This document shows, piece by piece, positions 44,193 through 52,660 of a stretch of DNA of 64,000 nt. The stretch lies in the NCBI GenBank assembly GCA_017633615.1, contig JAGBPB010000058.1, positions 1 to 64,000 on the forward strand. The letters run 5' to 3'. The notes below the pieces were generated by a model, which worked only from the letters and a program-made list of their open reading frames with translations, was not told where the DNA came from and did not search any database. Position numbers and translations under genes: made by a program. How positions within the stretch are numbered: position 1 is the stretch's first letter; every line of letters begins with the position of its first letter. This DNA is from Bacteroidaceae bacterium (GTDB lineage Bacteria > Bacteroidota > Bacteroidia > Bacteroidales > Bacteroidaceae).

Positions 44193-45680
44193 ATGGATAT
44201 TATAGTGATAGGTGCCGGTTTGGGTGGCCTTTTTTGTGGAGCGCTGCTTTCCAAGGAGGGACACAGAGTGACTGTGCTTGAGAAAAACCCGCTTATAGGT
44301 GGCGGACTGCAGACCTTTGTCCGTAAAGGAGAGAGGTATGAGACCGGTATGCATGTGGCGGGCGGATTCCACGATAAAGGTTCATTATACCGTATATGCA
44401 AATACCTGGGCATATGGGACAGGATAGATATAGCATCATCTGATCTTGTATCAAGTGTAACATATCTCAAGGAAGGACTCACATTTAATATACCTGCCGG
44501 CAGGGAAGCGTTCGTTGAGTACCTGTCATCAATTTATCCTGATGAGAGTGACGGCATAAGGAATTATACCGATGCTCTTTTCCGCCTGTCAGAGGAGGAG
44601 AAACTCTTCTACATGAAAAGTGGCGGAACCGGTTATCCTGAGCATTCTGATGAGTTCATGATGCCTGCTGACCGCTTTATCGCCAAATATATAAGGAATG
44701 AGCAGCTGCAGTCACTTCTGGCTTTTGTGAACTCTCTGTACGCAGGTGTGGCAGGGCATTCACCTACATATCTGCATGCCATGATATCAGTGATGTTCAT
44801 TGATACGCCGTGCAGGTTTGCAGGAGGCAGCAGCCAGCTGGCCGATGCACTGGCATGGGTTATAGAGCAGGGCGGCGGAGCTGTACTGACACGCCGCAAT
44901 GTGGAGCGTATTCTGGTTGAGGACCGTATGATAAAGTGTGTCATTGACTCTGAAGGCCGTGAATACAGGGCTGACTCATATATATCGGATATTCATCCCT
45001 GTATGCTTCTGGATAAGATTGAAGGCAAGGCATTCACTCCCGGTTATAGGGAACGTCTCAGAACTATTCCTGATACGGTATCGGCTTTCAAGGTATTTCT
45101 CAAACTCAAACCCGGAACGGTTCCTTTTGTGGAACATCCTGTATCTGTGCTTGATTCCATGTCAAATGCCTGGAAACTCTGTGAGTATGATGTGCAGGGC
45201 TGGCCTCATGCAGTGGGTTGTTTCATGACACCGTCTGCTGACGGCAAGTGGGCTACCCATATATCGGCATTGTCACTTATGAGTTGGGATGAGGTGAGCT
45301 GTTGGGCAGATACATGTACTGGGCATCGTACACCTGAATATGAGGAGTGGAAACGTTCCCGCACCGAGAAGGTGCTTGATATGGTTGAGAAGGTATTTCC
45401 TGATATCAGGGAGTGCATGGATGACTGTTTTGCCGCATCACCGCTCACGTTCCGTGATTGGCTGGGCAGCAGGAACGGTTCCATATACGGCTATTTCAAG
45501 GACAGCGAGAACCTGATTCTTTCCCAGTTGCCCATACGGACAAAAGTGGGTAACCTCTTGCTTACAGGACAGAACGTAAATATGCACGGCATAGGCGGCG
45601 TGCCTATGACGGCAATCGAGACAGCTGAGGTTTTGACAGGTAATGATGTGATAGTCAGTAAGATTAATAAAACAACATAA
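44193..45680 (+). CDS. Phytoene-desaturase-like FAD-dependent oxidoreductase 2
   Basis: The protein has 495 residues, a tandem paralogue of the previous gene, six bases downstream. The FAD motifs are VIGAGLGGLFCGALLSKEG at the start and NLLLTGQNVNMHGIGGV at the end. Shared internal blocks include ETGMH near residue 50 and YAGVxGHxP near residue 190. The two are clearly diverged, so they likely act on different positions or form a heteromer. The substrate is inferred to be the operon product. Confidence 0.85.
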   Translation: MDIIVIGAGLGGLFCGALLSKEGHRVTVLEKNPLIGGGLQTFVRKGERYETGMHVAGGFHDKGSLYRICKYLGIWDRIDIASSDLVSSVTYLKEGLTFNIPAGREAFVEYLSSIYPDESDGIRNYTDALFRLSEEEKLFYMKSGGTGYPEHSDEFMMPADRFIAKYIRNEQLQSLLAFVNSLYAGVAGHSPTYLHAMISVMFIDTPCRFAGGSSQLADALAWVIEQGGGAVLTRRNVERILVEDRMIKCVIDSEGREYRADSYISDIHPCMLLDKIEGKAFTPGYRERLRTIPDTVSAFKVFLKLKPGTVPFVEHPVSVLDSMSNAWKLCEYDVQGWPHAVGCFMTPSADGKWATHISALSLMSWDEVSCWADTCTGHRTPEYEEWKRSRTEKVLDMVEKVFPDIRECMDDCFAASPLTFRDWLGSRNGSIYGYFKDSENLILSQLPIRTKVGNLLLTGQNVNMHGIGGVPMTAIETAEVLTGNDVIVSKINKTT

Positions 45681-45687
45681 AGGGACT

Positions 45688-46983
45688 ATGAATTCTTTTA
45701 AACTGAAACTGATATATCCCAAGTGGCAGAAGCTGAGAGGACAGACCACCTTCAACCTGCCGCCTCACGGACCGGTGGCATTTGCAGCTACCCTGCCTGA
45801 GTGGGTTGATGTTTCATTCACGGATGAGAATGTTGAGCCGATAGATTTCAATGAGGAGTGTGACGGTGTGGCTCTCTCAATGATGCTCAGCACCCAGGTA
45901 AAACGCGGGTGGGAGATAGCTGAGGAGTATCACAAGCGCGGTAAACTGGTTATGGCGGGCGGTATATCAACTATGCTGCATGCTGAGGATACCGTGAATC
46001 ATGTGGATTGTGTGTTCCTGGGTGAATCAGAGGGCCGCATGGAAGAGGTTATGCAGGACTGGGTAAACGGCAAACTGCGTAAGTTCTACAACTATATGGG
46101 CAATATGCCTCCTATTGAATCAGTGGGTCCGTGCCGTCGTGATCTCTACAAGCGTGAGCTCTACAACCATAAGGGCGTACAGATGGTTGACCTGTTCCAT
46201 GCCAGCCGCGGATGCCGTTTCAGCTGCTATCCGTGCGCTGTGTCATATCTGGGAGGCCGTAAGTTCCGCCCGCGTCCCATTGACAAGGTTGTTGAGGATA
46301 TGGCTGCCATTGAGAACAACCGTCTGTTCATAGTGGATAATTCACTGGCCCAGAACAAGGAATGGGAAAAGGAGCTGTTCACAGCCATAGCTCCGCTCAA
46401 GAAGAAATGGATAAGCCATACCATAGAGGATGATCCTGAGGTTCTGGATCTGGCAGCCAAGGCAGGTGCCTGGTATGTGTATCAGGCGGTCTATGATACA
46501 TCGGATTACATCAAGGAGCGTGTTAAAAGATATCACGACTACGGCATAGGAGTAGAGGGTACAATCCTTCTGGGACTTGACAACCAGACGGAGGATGACA
46601 TAAAGCGTCTGATTGATTTCCTGGGTGAGATTGACCTTGACCTGGCAGAGTTTACGGTCATGACTCCGTTCCCGCATACCAAGGGATATGATGACCTGCT
46701 GCGTCAGGGCCGCATATTTGATTTTGACTGGAACCATTACAATGCCGGTCAGGTGGTGTTCCAGCCCAAGCATATGAGTCCGGAGCGCCTACAGGAACTC
46801 TATGACTATGCTTGGAAAAGTTTCTATGCCAGCGAGAGCCAGGAGCAGAAGATGTTCCGACTGTTCTGCAATGTTGCATTGCGTGAAATGGAAGAGGGGA
46901 CCTACCGTCCGCGTGACCGCCGTCTTGCCAACAAGTCATTCGGCCGTGATGTTGACAGAAGTATAAGAAATGTAAATATATGA
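45688..46983 (+). CDS. Radical SAM protein with B12-binding-like N-terminal domain
   Basis: The protein has 431 residues. The N-terminal ~140 residues have the Rossmann-like form of cobalamin-binding domains (VALSMMLSTQ, KLVMAGGISTML, VFLGESEG), although the classical Asp-x-His-x-x-Gly motif is not obvious. The 4Fe-4S/SAM site is Cys176, Cys180 and Cys183 in RGCRFSCYPCAV (C-x3-C-x2-C). The rest is a partial TIM barrel, including GTILLGLDNQTEDD. Class B radical SAM enzymes of this form methylate or rearrange unactivated carbons. It overlaps the next gene by four bases. Confidence 0.87.
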   Translation: MNSFKLKLIYPKWQKLRGQTTFNLPPHGPVAFAATLPEWVDVSFTDENVEPIDFNEECDGVALSMMLSTQVKRGWEIAEEYHKRGKLVMAGGISTMLHAEDTVNHVDCVFLGESEGRMEEVMQDWVNGKLRKFYNYMGNMPPIESVGPCRRDLYKRELYNHKGVQMVDLFHASRGCRFSCYPCAVSYLGGRKFRPRPIDKVVEDMAAIENNRLFIVDNSLAQNKEWEKELFTAIAPLKKKWISHTIEDDPEVLDLAAKAGAWYVYQAVYDTSDYIKERVKRYHDYGIGVEGTILLGLDNQTEDDIKRLIDFLGEIDLDLAEFTVMTPFPHTKGYDDLLRQGRIFDFDWNHYNAGQVVFQPKHMSPERLQELYDYAWKSFYASESQEQKMFRLFCNVALREMEEGTYRPRDRRLANKSFGRDVDRSIRNVNI

Positions 46984-47342
46984 AAGTATCACCTGATTAT
47001 TACGACGAGATATTCAGCTTTAAAGGCGAATGGGATATGCCATCGGCTTGCGGCCTCAAGATTCGCCAGTCGGAGGGCAAAACATACGTTATTGTAACAG
47101 AACTGTATCAGGATAATCCCGGTACTTCAGTGACATATGCCGGACAGAAGCTGGCTGATCAGATTTGTGAGGCAAAGGGTTTGAAACTCAGTGATATAGT
47201 CTATATAGAGTGCAATCCCAATACTAACTCCAAACTGTCTTTTTATGATGAGGAGTTCTTTCAGGTTAGTTTTGATGCAGACTTGCAACACCGTTACAGG
47301 CAGCTTGACAGGTCAGAGATAATGAAAATAACGGCAGAGTGA
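46980..47342 (+). CDS. Hypothetical 120-residue cytosolic protein
   Basis: The protein has 120 residues, no signal peptide and no recognised family. It is strand-rich and acidic (KTYVIVTELYQDNPGTSVT, IVYIECNPNTNSKLSF). Its start overlaps the radical SAM stop and its stop shares a base with the hydrolase start, so it is strongly coupled to both. It may be a partner or small accessory enzyme of the radical SAM protein. No function can be assigned from sequence. Confidence 0.6.
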   Translation: MKVSPDYYDEIFSFKGEWDMPSACGLKIRQSEGKTYVIVTELYQDNPGTSVTYAGQKLADQICEAKGLKLSDIVYIECNPNTNSKLSFYDEEFFQVSFDADLQHRYRQLDRSEIMKITAE

Positions 47343-48223
47343 TGCTCGGAAGGTTATTACTGCTTATTCCACTCATAGTTATTCCCGGCAAGAACAGTAT
47401 GAATCCCTGGGCTGAAGAAGATAAACGTGCTGAAGAGGTGGTATTCACACCTTATCTTGCCGATGGAGGAAATGATTCTCCTGCGGTCATTGTCTGCCCG
47501 GGCGGAAGCTACTGCTGGCTTGACGTGAAGGGTGAAGGTATTGAGGTGGCAGAGTGGTTGCAGAGTCAGGGGATATCGGCTTTCCTGCTGCAATACAGGA
47601 CAGCCGGATTCGGGGCCTATTTTACGCGTTACCGATATGTGTCACGCGGCAACAGGCATCCCGATATGATATGTGATTTGCAGAGAGCAATCCGATATGT
47701 CCGCGAGAACGCTGAAAGTTTGGGTATTAACCCGGATAAACTGGGTGTTCTGGGTTTCTCGGCAGGCGGGCATCTGGCATTGTGCTCAGCCTGTTTCAGT
47801 GCCACAGACTATACGGATCTGCCTGAAGGACCGGCCAAGGTGTCATTGAGACCGGCTTTTGTAGGTGCCATATATCCTGTGGTGACTCTAAGCGGTGAGT
47901 ATGCACATAAACGTTCGCGCCGCGGGTTGCTGGGTGAGTGGGGCAAGCACAACAGAAAACTCAGAGAGAATCTCTCTGTTGAGAAAAATATCCCAGCTGA
48001 TTGTCCGCCGGTGTTCATTGCAAACTGCAAGGATGATCCTGTTGTGGATTGGCACAACTCAGTTTTGCTTGATGAGGCTCTGACAGCGGCTGGAATTGAG
48101 CACACCTATATACAGTATGAGACCGGCCGTCATGGATTCGGAGTGAGCGAGGTGTACGGCAGCAAAGAGTCCAGAGAGTGGAAACTGAGGTTTAAGGAAT
48201 GGTTGAACGGCTTAAAAATCTAG
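47342..48223 (+). CDS. Alpha/beta hydrolase (acetyl-xylan-esterase-like)
   Basis: The protein has 293 residues from ATG 47342; a GTG one codon earlier is less likely. The N-terminus has a hydrophobic segment (LLLLIPLIVIPG) that may be a weak signal or anchor. The oxyanion region is VIVCPGGSYCW, the nucleophile elbow GFSAGGHLA, the acid CKDDPVVD and the catalytic His in GRHGFG. It belongs to the esterase/lipase group that includes carbohydrate esterases. In this operon it could instead release or edit an ester of the polyene lipid. Confidence 0.8.
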   Translation: MLGRLLLLIPLIVIPGKNSMNPWAEEDKRAEEVVFTPYLADGGNDSPAVIVCPGGSYCWLDVKGEGIEVAEWLQSQGISAFLLQYRTAGFGAYFTRYRYVSRGNRHPDMICDLQRAIRYVRENAESLGINPDKLGVLGFSAGGHLALCSACFSATDYTDLPEGPAKVSLRPAFVGAIYPVVTLSGEYAHKRSRRGLLGEWGKHNRKLRENLSVEKNIPADCPPVFIANCKDDPVVDWHNSVLLDEALTAAGIEHTYIQYETGRHGFGVSEVYGSKESREWKLRFKEWLNGLKI

Positions 48224-48226
48224 GTT

Positions 48227-49522
48227 ATGGTAAAGGATATAGAATTTGAAAGTCCTGAACGGATCAAGGAGTTTCAGGAGAAACTGCTCAAGAAACATCT
48301 GGTTTATCTGAGTGAGAACTCCCCATATTACAGGAGATTGTTTGACAGCTACGGTATAAGGATTGACAAGATAAGACATCTGGAGGATCTTGTAAGGATT
48401 CCGTTTACTGAGAAAAAGGACTTGCAGCTCTATAATGATGACTTTTGCTGTGTTCCACGCAAAAAGATAATCGACTACATAACCACATCAGGTACACTGG
48501 GTGATCCAGTCCTGTTCGGTTGCACGGAAAAAGACCTGCAGCGCCTTGCCTTCAATGAGAAGAAGTCATTTGAGTGCGCCGGCCTTACTGATGAGAGCGT
48601 ACTGCAGCTGATGACCACGCTTGACAAGCGTTTCATGGCCGGTATGGCCTATTTCCTGGGCCTCAGGGAGATGGGGGCAGGTGTAATTCGTGTAGGTAAC
48701 GGTATTCCTGAACTGCAGTGGGATACCATACGCCGTTTCCATCCTGATGCCATAATGTGCGTGCCGTCATTCATTCTCAAGCTGATAGATTATGCTGAGG
48801 CGCACGATATTGATTATCGCTCCAGCAGCATACGCCGTATAATTGGCATAGGTGAGGGACTGCGTGACCAGAAGTTCAATCTAAATCTGTTGGGCAGCCA
48901 GATTCATGAGAAATGGCCCCAGGTACAGCTGTTTGCAACATACTCATCGACAGAGATGGGAGCCACCTTCAGCGAGTGTGAGTACGGTATGGGCGGTCAC
49001 GTACATCCTGAACTCATCATCGTGGAGATTATAGGTGATGACGGTATGCCTGTGGCCGACGGTCAGCCGGGTGAGGTGGTGGTTACCACACTTGGAGTTG
49101 AGGGAATGCCTCTGCTCCGTTTCCGTACGGGTGATATAGCTTGCAAGCATGTGGAGCAGTGCCGTTGCGGCCGATGGTCTTACCGCCTGTCACCTCTGCT
49201 GGGACGCAAGAACAATATGATCAAGCTCAAGGGCACCACGCTCTATCCGCCAGCCATAAATGATGTGCTGGACAATACTGATTATGTTGATAATTACGTT
49301 GTTATAGTACGCAACAGCGATGCCGGAACAGATGATGTGCTGGTTAAGGTCGGGCTTAGACATGATCCTGGCTTTGATGCCGTAAAGGAACTCAAGGACC
49401 GTTTCCGCTCACGCATTCGTGTGGCCCCGGAGATTGAGATTTGCCCAGTTGATGAGATTCATGCAATCAACTATCCGCCCACAGGCCGCAAGCCGGTCAA
49501 GTTCATTGATGAAAGGAAATAA
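48227..49522 (+). CDS. Phenylacetate-CoA-ligase-like acyl-activating enzyme
   Basis: The protein has 431 residues, PaaK length. The AMP-binding loop is YITTSGTLGDPVLFG near residue 85. RFRTGDIA and KLKGTTLYPPAI mark the hinge and C-terminal domain, as in phenylacetate-CoA ligases. It should activate an aromatic or other carboxylic acid as an adenylate and pass it to CoA or ACP. In E. coli the related step uses ApeH to load 4-hydroxybenzoate. This is the only candidate starter-loading enzyme here. It starts three bases after the hydrolase gene. Confidence 0.87.
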   Translation: MVKDIEFESPERIKEFQEKLLKKHLVYLSENSPYYRRLFDSYGIRIDKIRHLEDLVRIPFTEKKDLQLYNDDFCCVPRKKIIDYITTSGTLGDPVLFGCTEKDLQRLAFNEKKSFECAGLTDESVLQLMTTLDKRFMAGMAYFLGLREMGAGVIRVGNGIPELQWDTIRRFHPDAIMCVPSFILKLIDYAEAHDIDYRSSSIRRIIGIGEGLRDQKFNLNLLGSQIHEKWPQVQLFATYSSTEMGATFSECEYGMGGHVHPELIIVEIIGDDGMPVADGQPGEVVVTTLGVEGMPLLRFRTGDIACKHVEQCRCGRWSYRLSPLLGRKNNMIKLKGTTLYPPAINDVLDNTDYVDNYVVIVRNSDAGTDDVLVKVGLRHDPGFDAVKELKDRFRSRIRVAPEIEICPVDEIHAINYPPTGRKPVKFIDERK

Positions 49523-50655
49523 TGACTATGGAGAGAGAGACCCGTTTTGATGATATCCGTCCGTATTGGGATGAGGAGATACCCGCCGCAATGCAGCGCA
49601 TAGTATCTGATCCGTATTTTCCGCCAGTGGCACAGTATGTCTATCCGGACCGTACTGTAGCTGAGGTAAAGGATATCATGCTCAATTGCCGTAATATCTA
49701 CGAGTTCCAGACTACGGTCATGAAACAGGTAAATGAGCAGGTGATAGAACGTACCACCGATGGTCTTACATATGGTGGCATAGAGCGTCTTGATCCTTCA
49801 AAACGATACCTTTTTGTAAGCAATCACAGGGATATAGTCCTTGACTCATGCCTGCTTATGTATATCCTGCATACCAATGGCCACAAGATTGGTGAGATTA
49901 CCTTTGGTTCCAATCTCATGAAAGGTCAGATGGTCATAGACATAGGCAAGAGCAACAAGATGTTCAAGGTGGAGCGTGGCGGTAATCCGCGTGAGCTTTA
50001 CATTACGTCGGTGCATCTTTCAGAATATATCCGGTATGCAATTACAGAGAAGCATGAGTCCGTATGGATAGCCCAGCGCAACGGCCGTACCAAGGATGGT
50101 ATTGACCGGACAGACCAGGGATTGATCAAGATGTTCGGCCTAAGCGGCGGAAAGGATCGCGTGCAGGCTCTTGCAGAACTTAACATTGTTCCCGTATCGG
50201 TTTCATATGAGTGGGAGTCATGTGACATTCTGAAAGCCCTTGAACTTTATGCATCACGTGACGGCAAGCCTTATGTAAAGAAACCGGGTGAGGACCTTAA
50301 CAGCATTCTTACCGGAATAACCCAGCCTAAGGGCAGGGTACACATTGAACTGTGCGAGCCTCTGACCGCTGCAGACTTGAGTGCTATCCCGTCAGATTAT
50401 GCCGATGCACAGTTCCGTCACAGTGTGGCGGATATAATGGATGAACGCATCTGCAAAGGCTACCGTCTGTATCCCAATGCCTATATAGCACATGATATCC
50501 GTTCAGGCAGCAACCGTTATGCAGACCGATACAATCAGGAACAGTACAACGCATTCAAGGCCCGCTTGGCAGATCTGGAAAAGTACGGTAGTGACCCTGC
50601 GTTAAAGGATATATTCCTTGGCATCTACGCCAATCCGATTGATAATAGTTATTGA
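49522..50655 (+). CDS. PlsC-like glycerol-phosphate/lipid acyltransferase
   Basis: The protein has 377 residues. The acyltransferase site is SNHRDIVLDS at residues ~100-109, an H-x5-D spacing rather than the usual H-x4-D. WIAQRNGRTKDG takes the place of FPEGTR. It is the third acyltransferase domain of the operon, after 31626 and the exporter fusion. The start overlaps the ligase stop. It may attach the activated acyl chain to a glycerol-type lipid. It is the last gene before a GH43 gene that follows 14 bases later. Confidence 0.8.
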   Translation: MTMERETRFDDIRPYWDEEIPAAMQRIVSDPYFPPVAQYVYPDRTVAEVKDIMLNCRNIYEFQTTVMKQVNEQVIERTTDGLTYGGIERLDPSKRYLFVSNHRDIVLDSCLLMYILHTNGHKIGEITFGSNLMKGQMVIDIGKSNKMFKVERGGNPRELYITSVHLSEYIRYAITEKHESVWIAQRNGRTKDGIDRTDQGLIKMFGLSGGKDRVQALAELNIVPVSVSYEWESCDILKALELYASRDGKPYVKKPGEDLNSILTGITQPKGRVHIELCEPLTAADLSAIPSDYADAQFRHSVADIMDERICKGYRLYPNAYIAHDIRSGSNRYADRYNQEQYNAFKARLADLEKYGSDPALKDIFLGIYANPIDNSY

Positions 50656-50669
50656 CAAGTATAGAGATT

Positions 50670-52085
50670 ATGAGAATTAAATCCTTTGTTATTATGGCTG
50701 TTGCAGCAGTGTCTTTGCTTATGACCGGTTGCAATGAGCAGAAAGCTCCCATCAAAGTGTGCATATTCCCGGGTGACTATCCTGATCCCACCATCCTCAG
50801 GGACGGTAATGATTATTACATGGCCCATTCCAACTTTACCTATTATCCCGGACTGCTTATATGGCATTCTACGGATCTGCTTCATTGGGAGCCTATAGCG
50901 CGTGCGGTGCAGGGACATGACTATTCAATTTATGCCCCTGACCTTTGCAAGGTGAACGGCAAATACTACATCTACTATCCCACCAGTACGGGTGAGAACT
51001 TTGTGGTTACCGCCGATAAGATTGAAGGCCCCTGGAGTGATCCTGTCAAACTGCGTGTAAGCGGTATTGACCCCGGTCATGCAATTGATGCCGATGGCAA
51101 CCGCTACCTCTATACCAATAACGGCCATGTGGCACCTCTGTCTGCTGACGGTCTCTCCATAACTGGTCAGAACAAGAAGGTATATGATCCTTGGCAGTAT
51201 CCTGAGGAGTGGGAGACAGAGGGCATGTGGCTTGAGTCACCTAAAATCCTCAAGCGCGGTGAGTATTATTATCTGGTTAGTGCTGAGGGAGGTACGGCAG
51301 GCCCCGCCACCAGCCATATGTGCGTAGTGGCCCGCAGCAAGTCAGTTACAGGTCCTTGGGAGAACAGCCCTTACAATCCGCTGGTACATACCTATTCTAT
51401 AGATGAGGAGTGGTGGTCAAAAGGTCACGGCACTTTGGTTGATGATCCTGACGGCAACTGGTATATAGTTTATCATGCCTACCGCAACGGCTATCATACA
51501 CTTGGCCGCAGTACCATTATTGAAAGCGTAAACTGGACCAAGGACGGCTGGCCCGTTCTGGCAGAGAAGGATGGTGCCAAGTGGGAGAACGGCGGCCTGC
51601 AGGACTACGATTACCTGCGTCACTATGAGAATCCGCTCATGTGGGCCAAATGGGAGCCAGGCTTTGATAACGGCACCCTTATGACCACAACAGCTGTAGA
51701 TACCAAGTATGAGATAAAAGCCAAGTTCAGCATAGGAGAGGGTGGCCGTGCCGGACTCTACCTGTTCTATAATGAGGATGCGTTCATCGGTATTCAGGGA
51801 ACGGAATCAGAGGCTACATTCAAAAATCATCAGAACAAGGGCACTGTAACAATAGGTACCCAACATGATGCAAGCAATACCTTATACGTCAAGATAATCA
51901 ACGATTGCAACAAGGTAACAATATCGCAGAGTCTGGACGGTAAGACCTGGCTTGACATAAACAAAGACGTGGATGTATCAGAATACCACCACAACGTCTA
52001 TAAAGGTTTCTTTGCTCTGCGTCCAGCCTACTTCCTGGCTGGTGACGCCAAGTTGGAATCCTTTGACTATAAGGTAATAGAGTGA
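50670..52085 (+). CDS. GH43 glycoside hydrolase lipoprotein (beta-xylosidase/arabinofuranosidase type)
   Basis: The protein has 471 residues from ATG 50670, which gives a lipoprotein signal with Cys21 in LLMTGCNEQ. The catalytic base Asp lies in GDYPDPTILRDG, the pKa-tuning Asp in PGHAIDADGNRYLY, and the acid Glu in EGMWLESPKI, the five-bladed propeller order of GH43. The C-terminal ~150 residues form a beta-sandwich like the GH43 C-terminal domain. It probably cuts xylan or arabinan side chains on the cell surface. Only 14 bases separate it from the operon, so read-through is possible. Confidence 0.9.
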   Translation: MRIKSFVIMAVAAVSLLMTGCNEQKAPIKVCIFPGDYPDPTILRDGNDYYMAHSNFTYYPGLLIWHSTDLLHWEPIARAVQGHDYSIYAPDLCKVNGKYYIYYPTSTGENFVVTADKIEGPWSDPVKLRVSGIDPGHAIDADGNRYLYTNNGHVAPLSADGLSITGQNKKVYDPWQYPEEWETEGMWLESPKILKRGEYYYLVSAEGGTAGPATSHMCVVARSKSVTGPWENSPYNPLVHTYSIDEEWWSKGHGTLVDDPDGNWYIVYHAYRNGYHTLGRSTIIESVNWTKDGWPVLAEKDGAKWENGGLQDYDYLRHYENPLMWAKWEPGFDNGTLMTTTAVDTKYEIKAKFSIGEGGRAGLYLFYNEDAFIGIQGTESEATFKNHQNKGTVTIGTQHDASNTLYVKIINDCNKVTISQSLDGKTWLDINKDVDVSEYHHNVYKGFFALRPAYFLAGDAKLESFDYKVIE

Positions 52086-52136
52086 TATTGATGGTGTTTT
52101 TTGTGATAAAATAGAAGAATTATTCAGATAGTTCTT

Positions 52137-52144
52137 TATATTTG
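52137..52144 (+). promoter_or_regulatory. Bacteroidetes -7 box upstream of secreted protein
   Basis: TATATTTG fits TAnnTTTG exactly, with the ATG at 52193 about 48 bases later. No clear TTTG lies at the expected -33 spacing. Confidence 0.55.
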
Positions 52145-52192
52145 CGATAGATAAATGTTATCCCGTTGGTTCGGGAAGATAATTAAAAGATT

Positions 52193-52660
52193 ATGAAAAA
52201 GCTATTGTTATTTTTATCAGTTTTATTGCTGGTAAGCCCTGTGTTCAGTCAGAATACTCTGACTATCTACCAGAAGGACGGTACGCAAATAAGTGTAGGG
52301 TTTGATGACAAACCTGTAGTTACATTCACTGATAATGAACTTGTGGTCAAAACCACAAAGACAACGCTTCGCTACGAATTTGCTCAAGTGGCAAAGTTTA
52401 CTTTTGACAAGAATGAAACGGGCGTGAATGGTGTTATTGATGATGCCTCACAAGCCGGCATTACTCTTGATGAATATACGGTATACATAACAGGTGCAAA
52501 AGCTGATGCTGTTGTGTGCCTGATAGGTGCTGACGGCAAACAATTGCAGTCATACAAAACAGATGCTGACGGCTCTGTTACATTCAGTATCGCTCAACTG
52601 CCTGAGGGGATGTATATTATATCTTCTGAATCATTAACGTGTAAAATTTTAAAGAAATGA
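52193..52660 (+). CDS. Secreted protein with sorting-domain-like C-terminus
   Basis: The protein has 155 residues with a signal peptide ending VFSQ near residue 20. The N-terminal part (LTIYQKDGTQISVGFDDKP) is a short strand-rich module also found at the start of the next protein. The last ~65 residues (EYTVYITGAKADAVVCLIG ... LPEGMYIISSE) resemble type IX secretion C-terminal sorting domains, with the final basic strand CKILKK. This suggests secretion across the outer membrane or surface display. The family call is moderate. It overlaps the next gene by four bases. Confidence 0.6.
   Translation: MKKLLLFLSVLLLVSPVFSQNTLTIYQKDGTQISVGFDDKPVVTFTDNELVVKTTKTTLRYEFAQVAKFTFDKNETGVNGVIDDASQAGITLDEYTVYITGAKADAVVCLIGADGKQLQSYKTDADGSVTFSIAQLPEGMYIISSESLTCKILKK

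Noticed and set aside
47342..52085. Xylan utilisation locus formed by the hydrolase and GH43 genes
   Set aside because: No SusC/SusD pair or xylanase is adjacent. The hydrolase gene is overlapped with polyene-operon genes, so the link is not supported.
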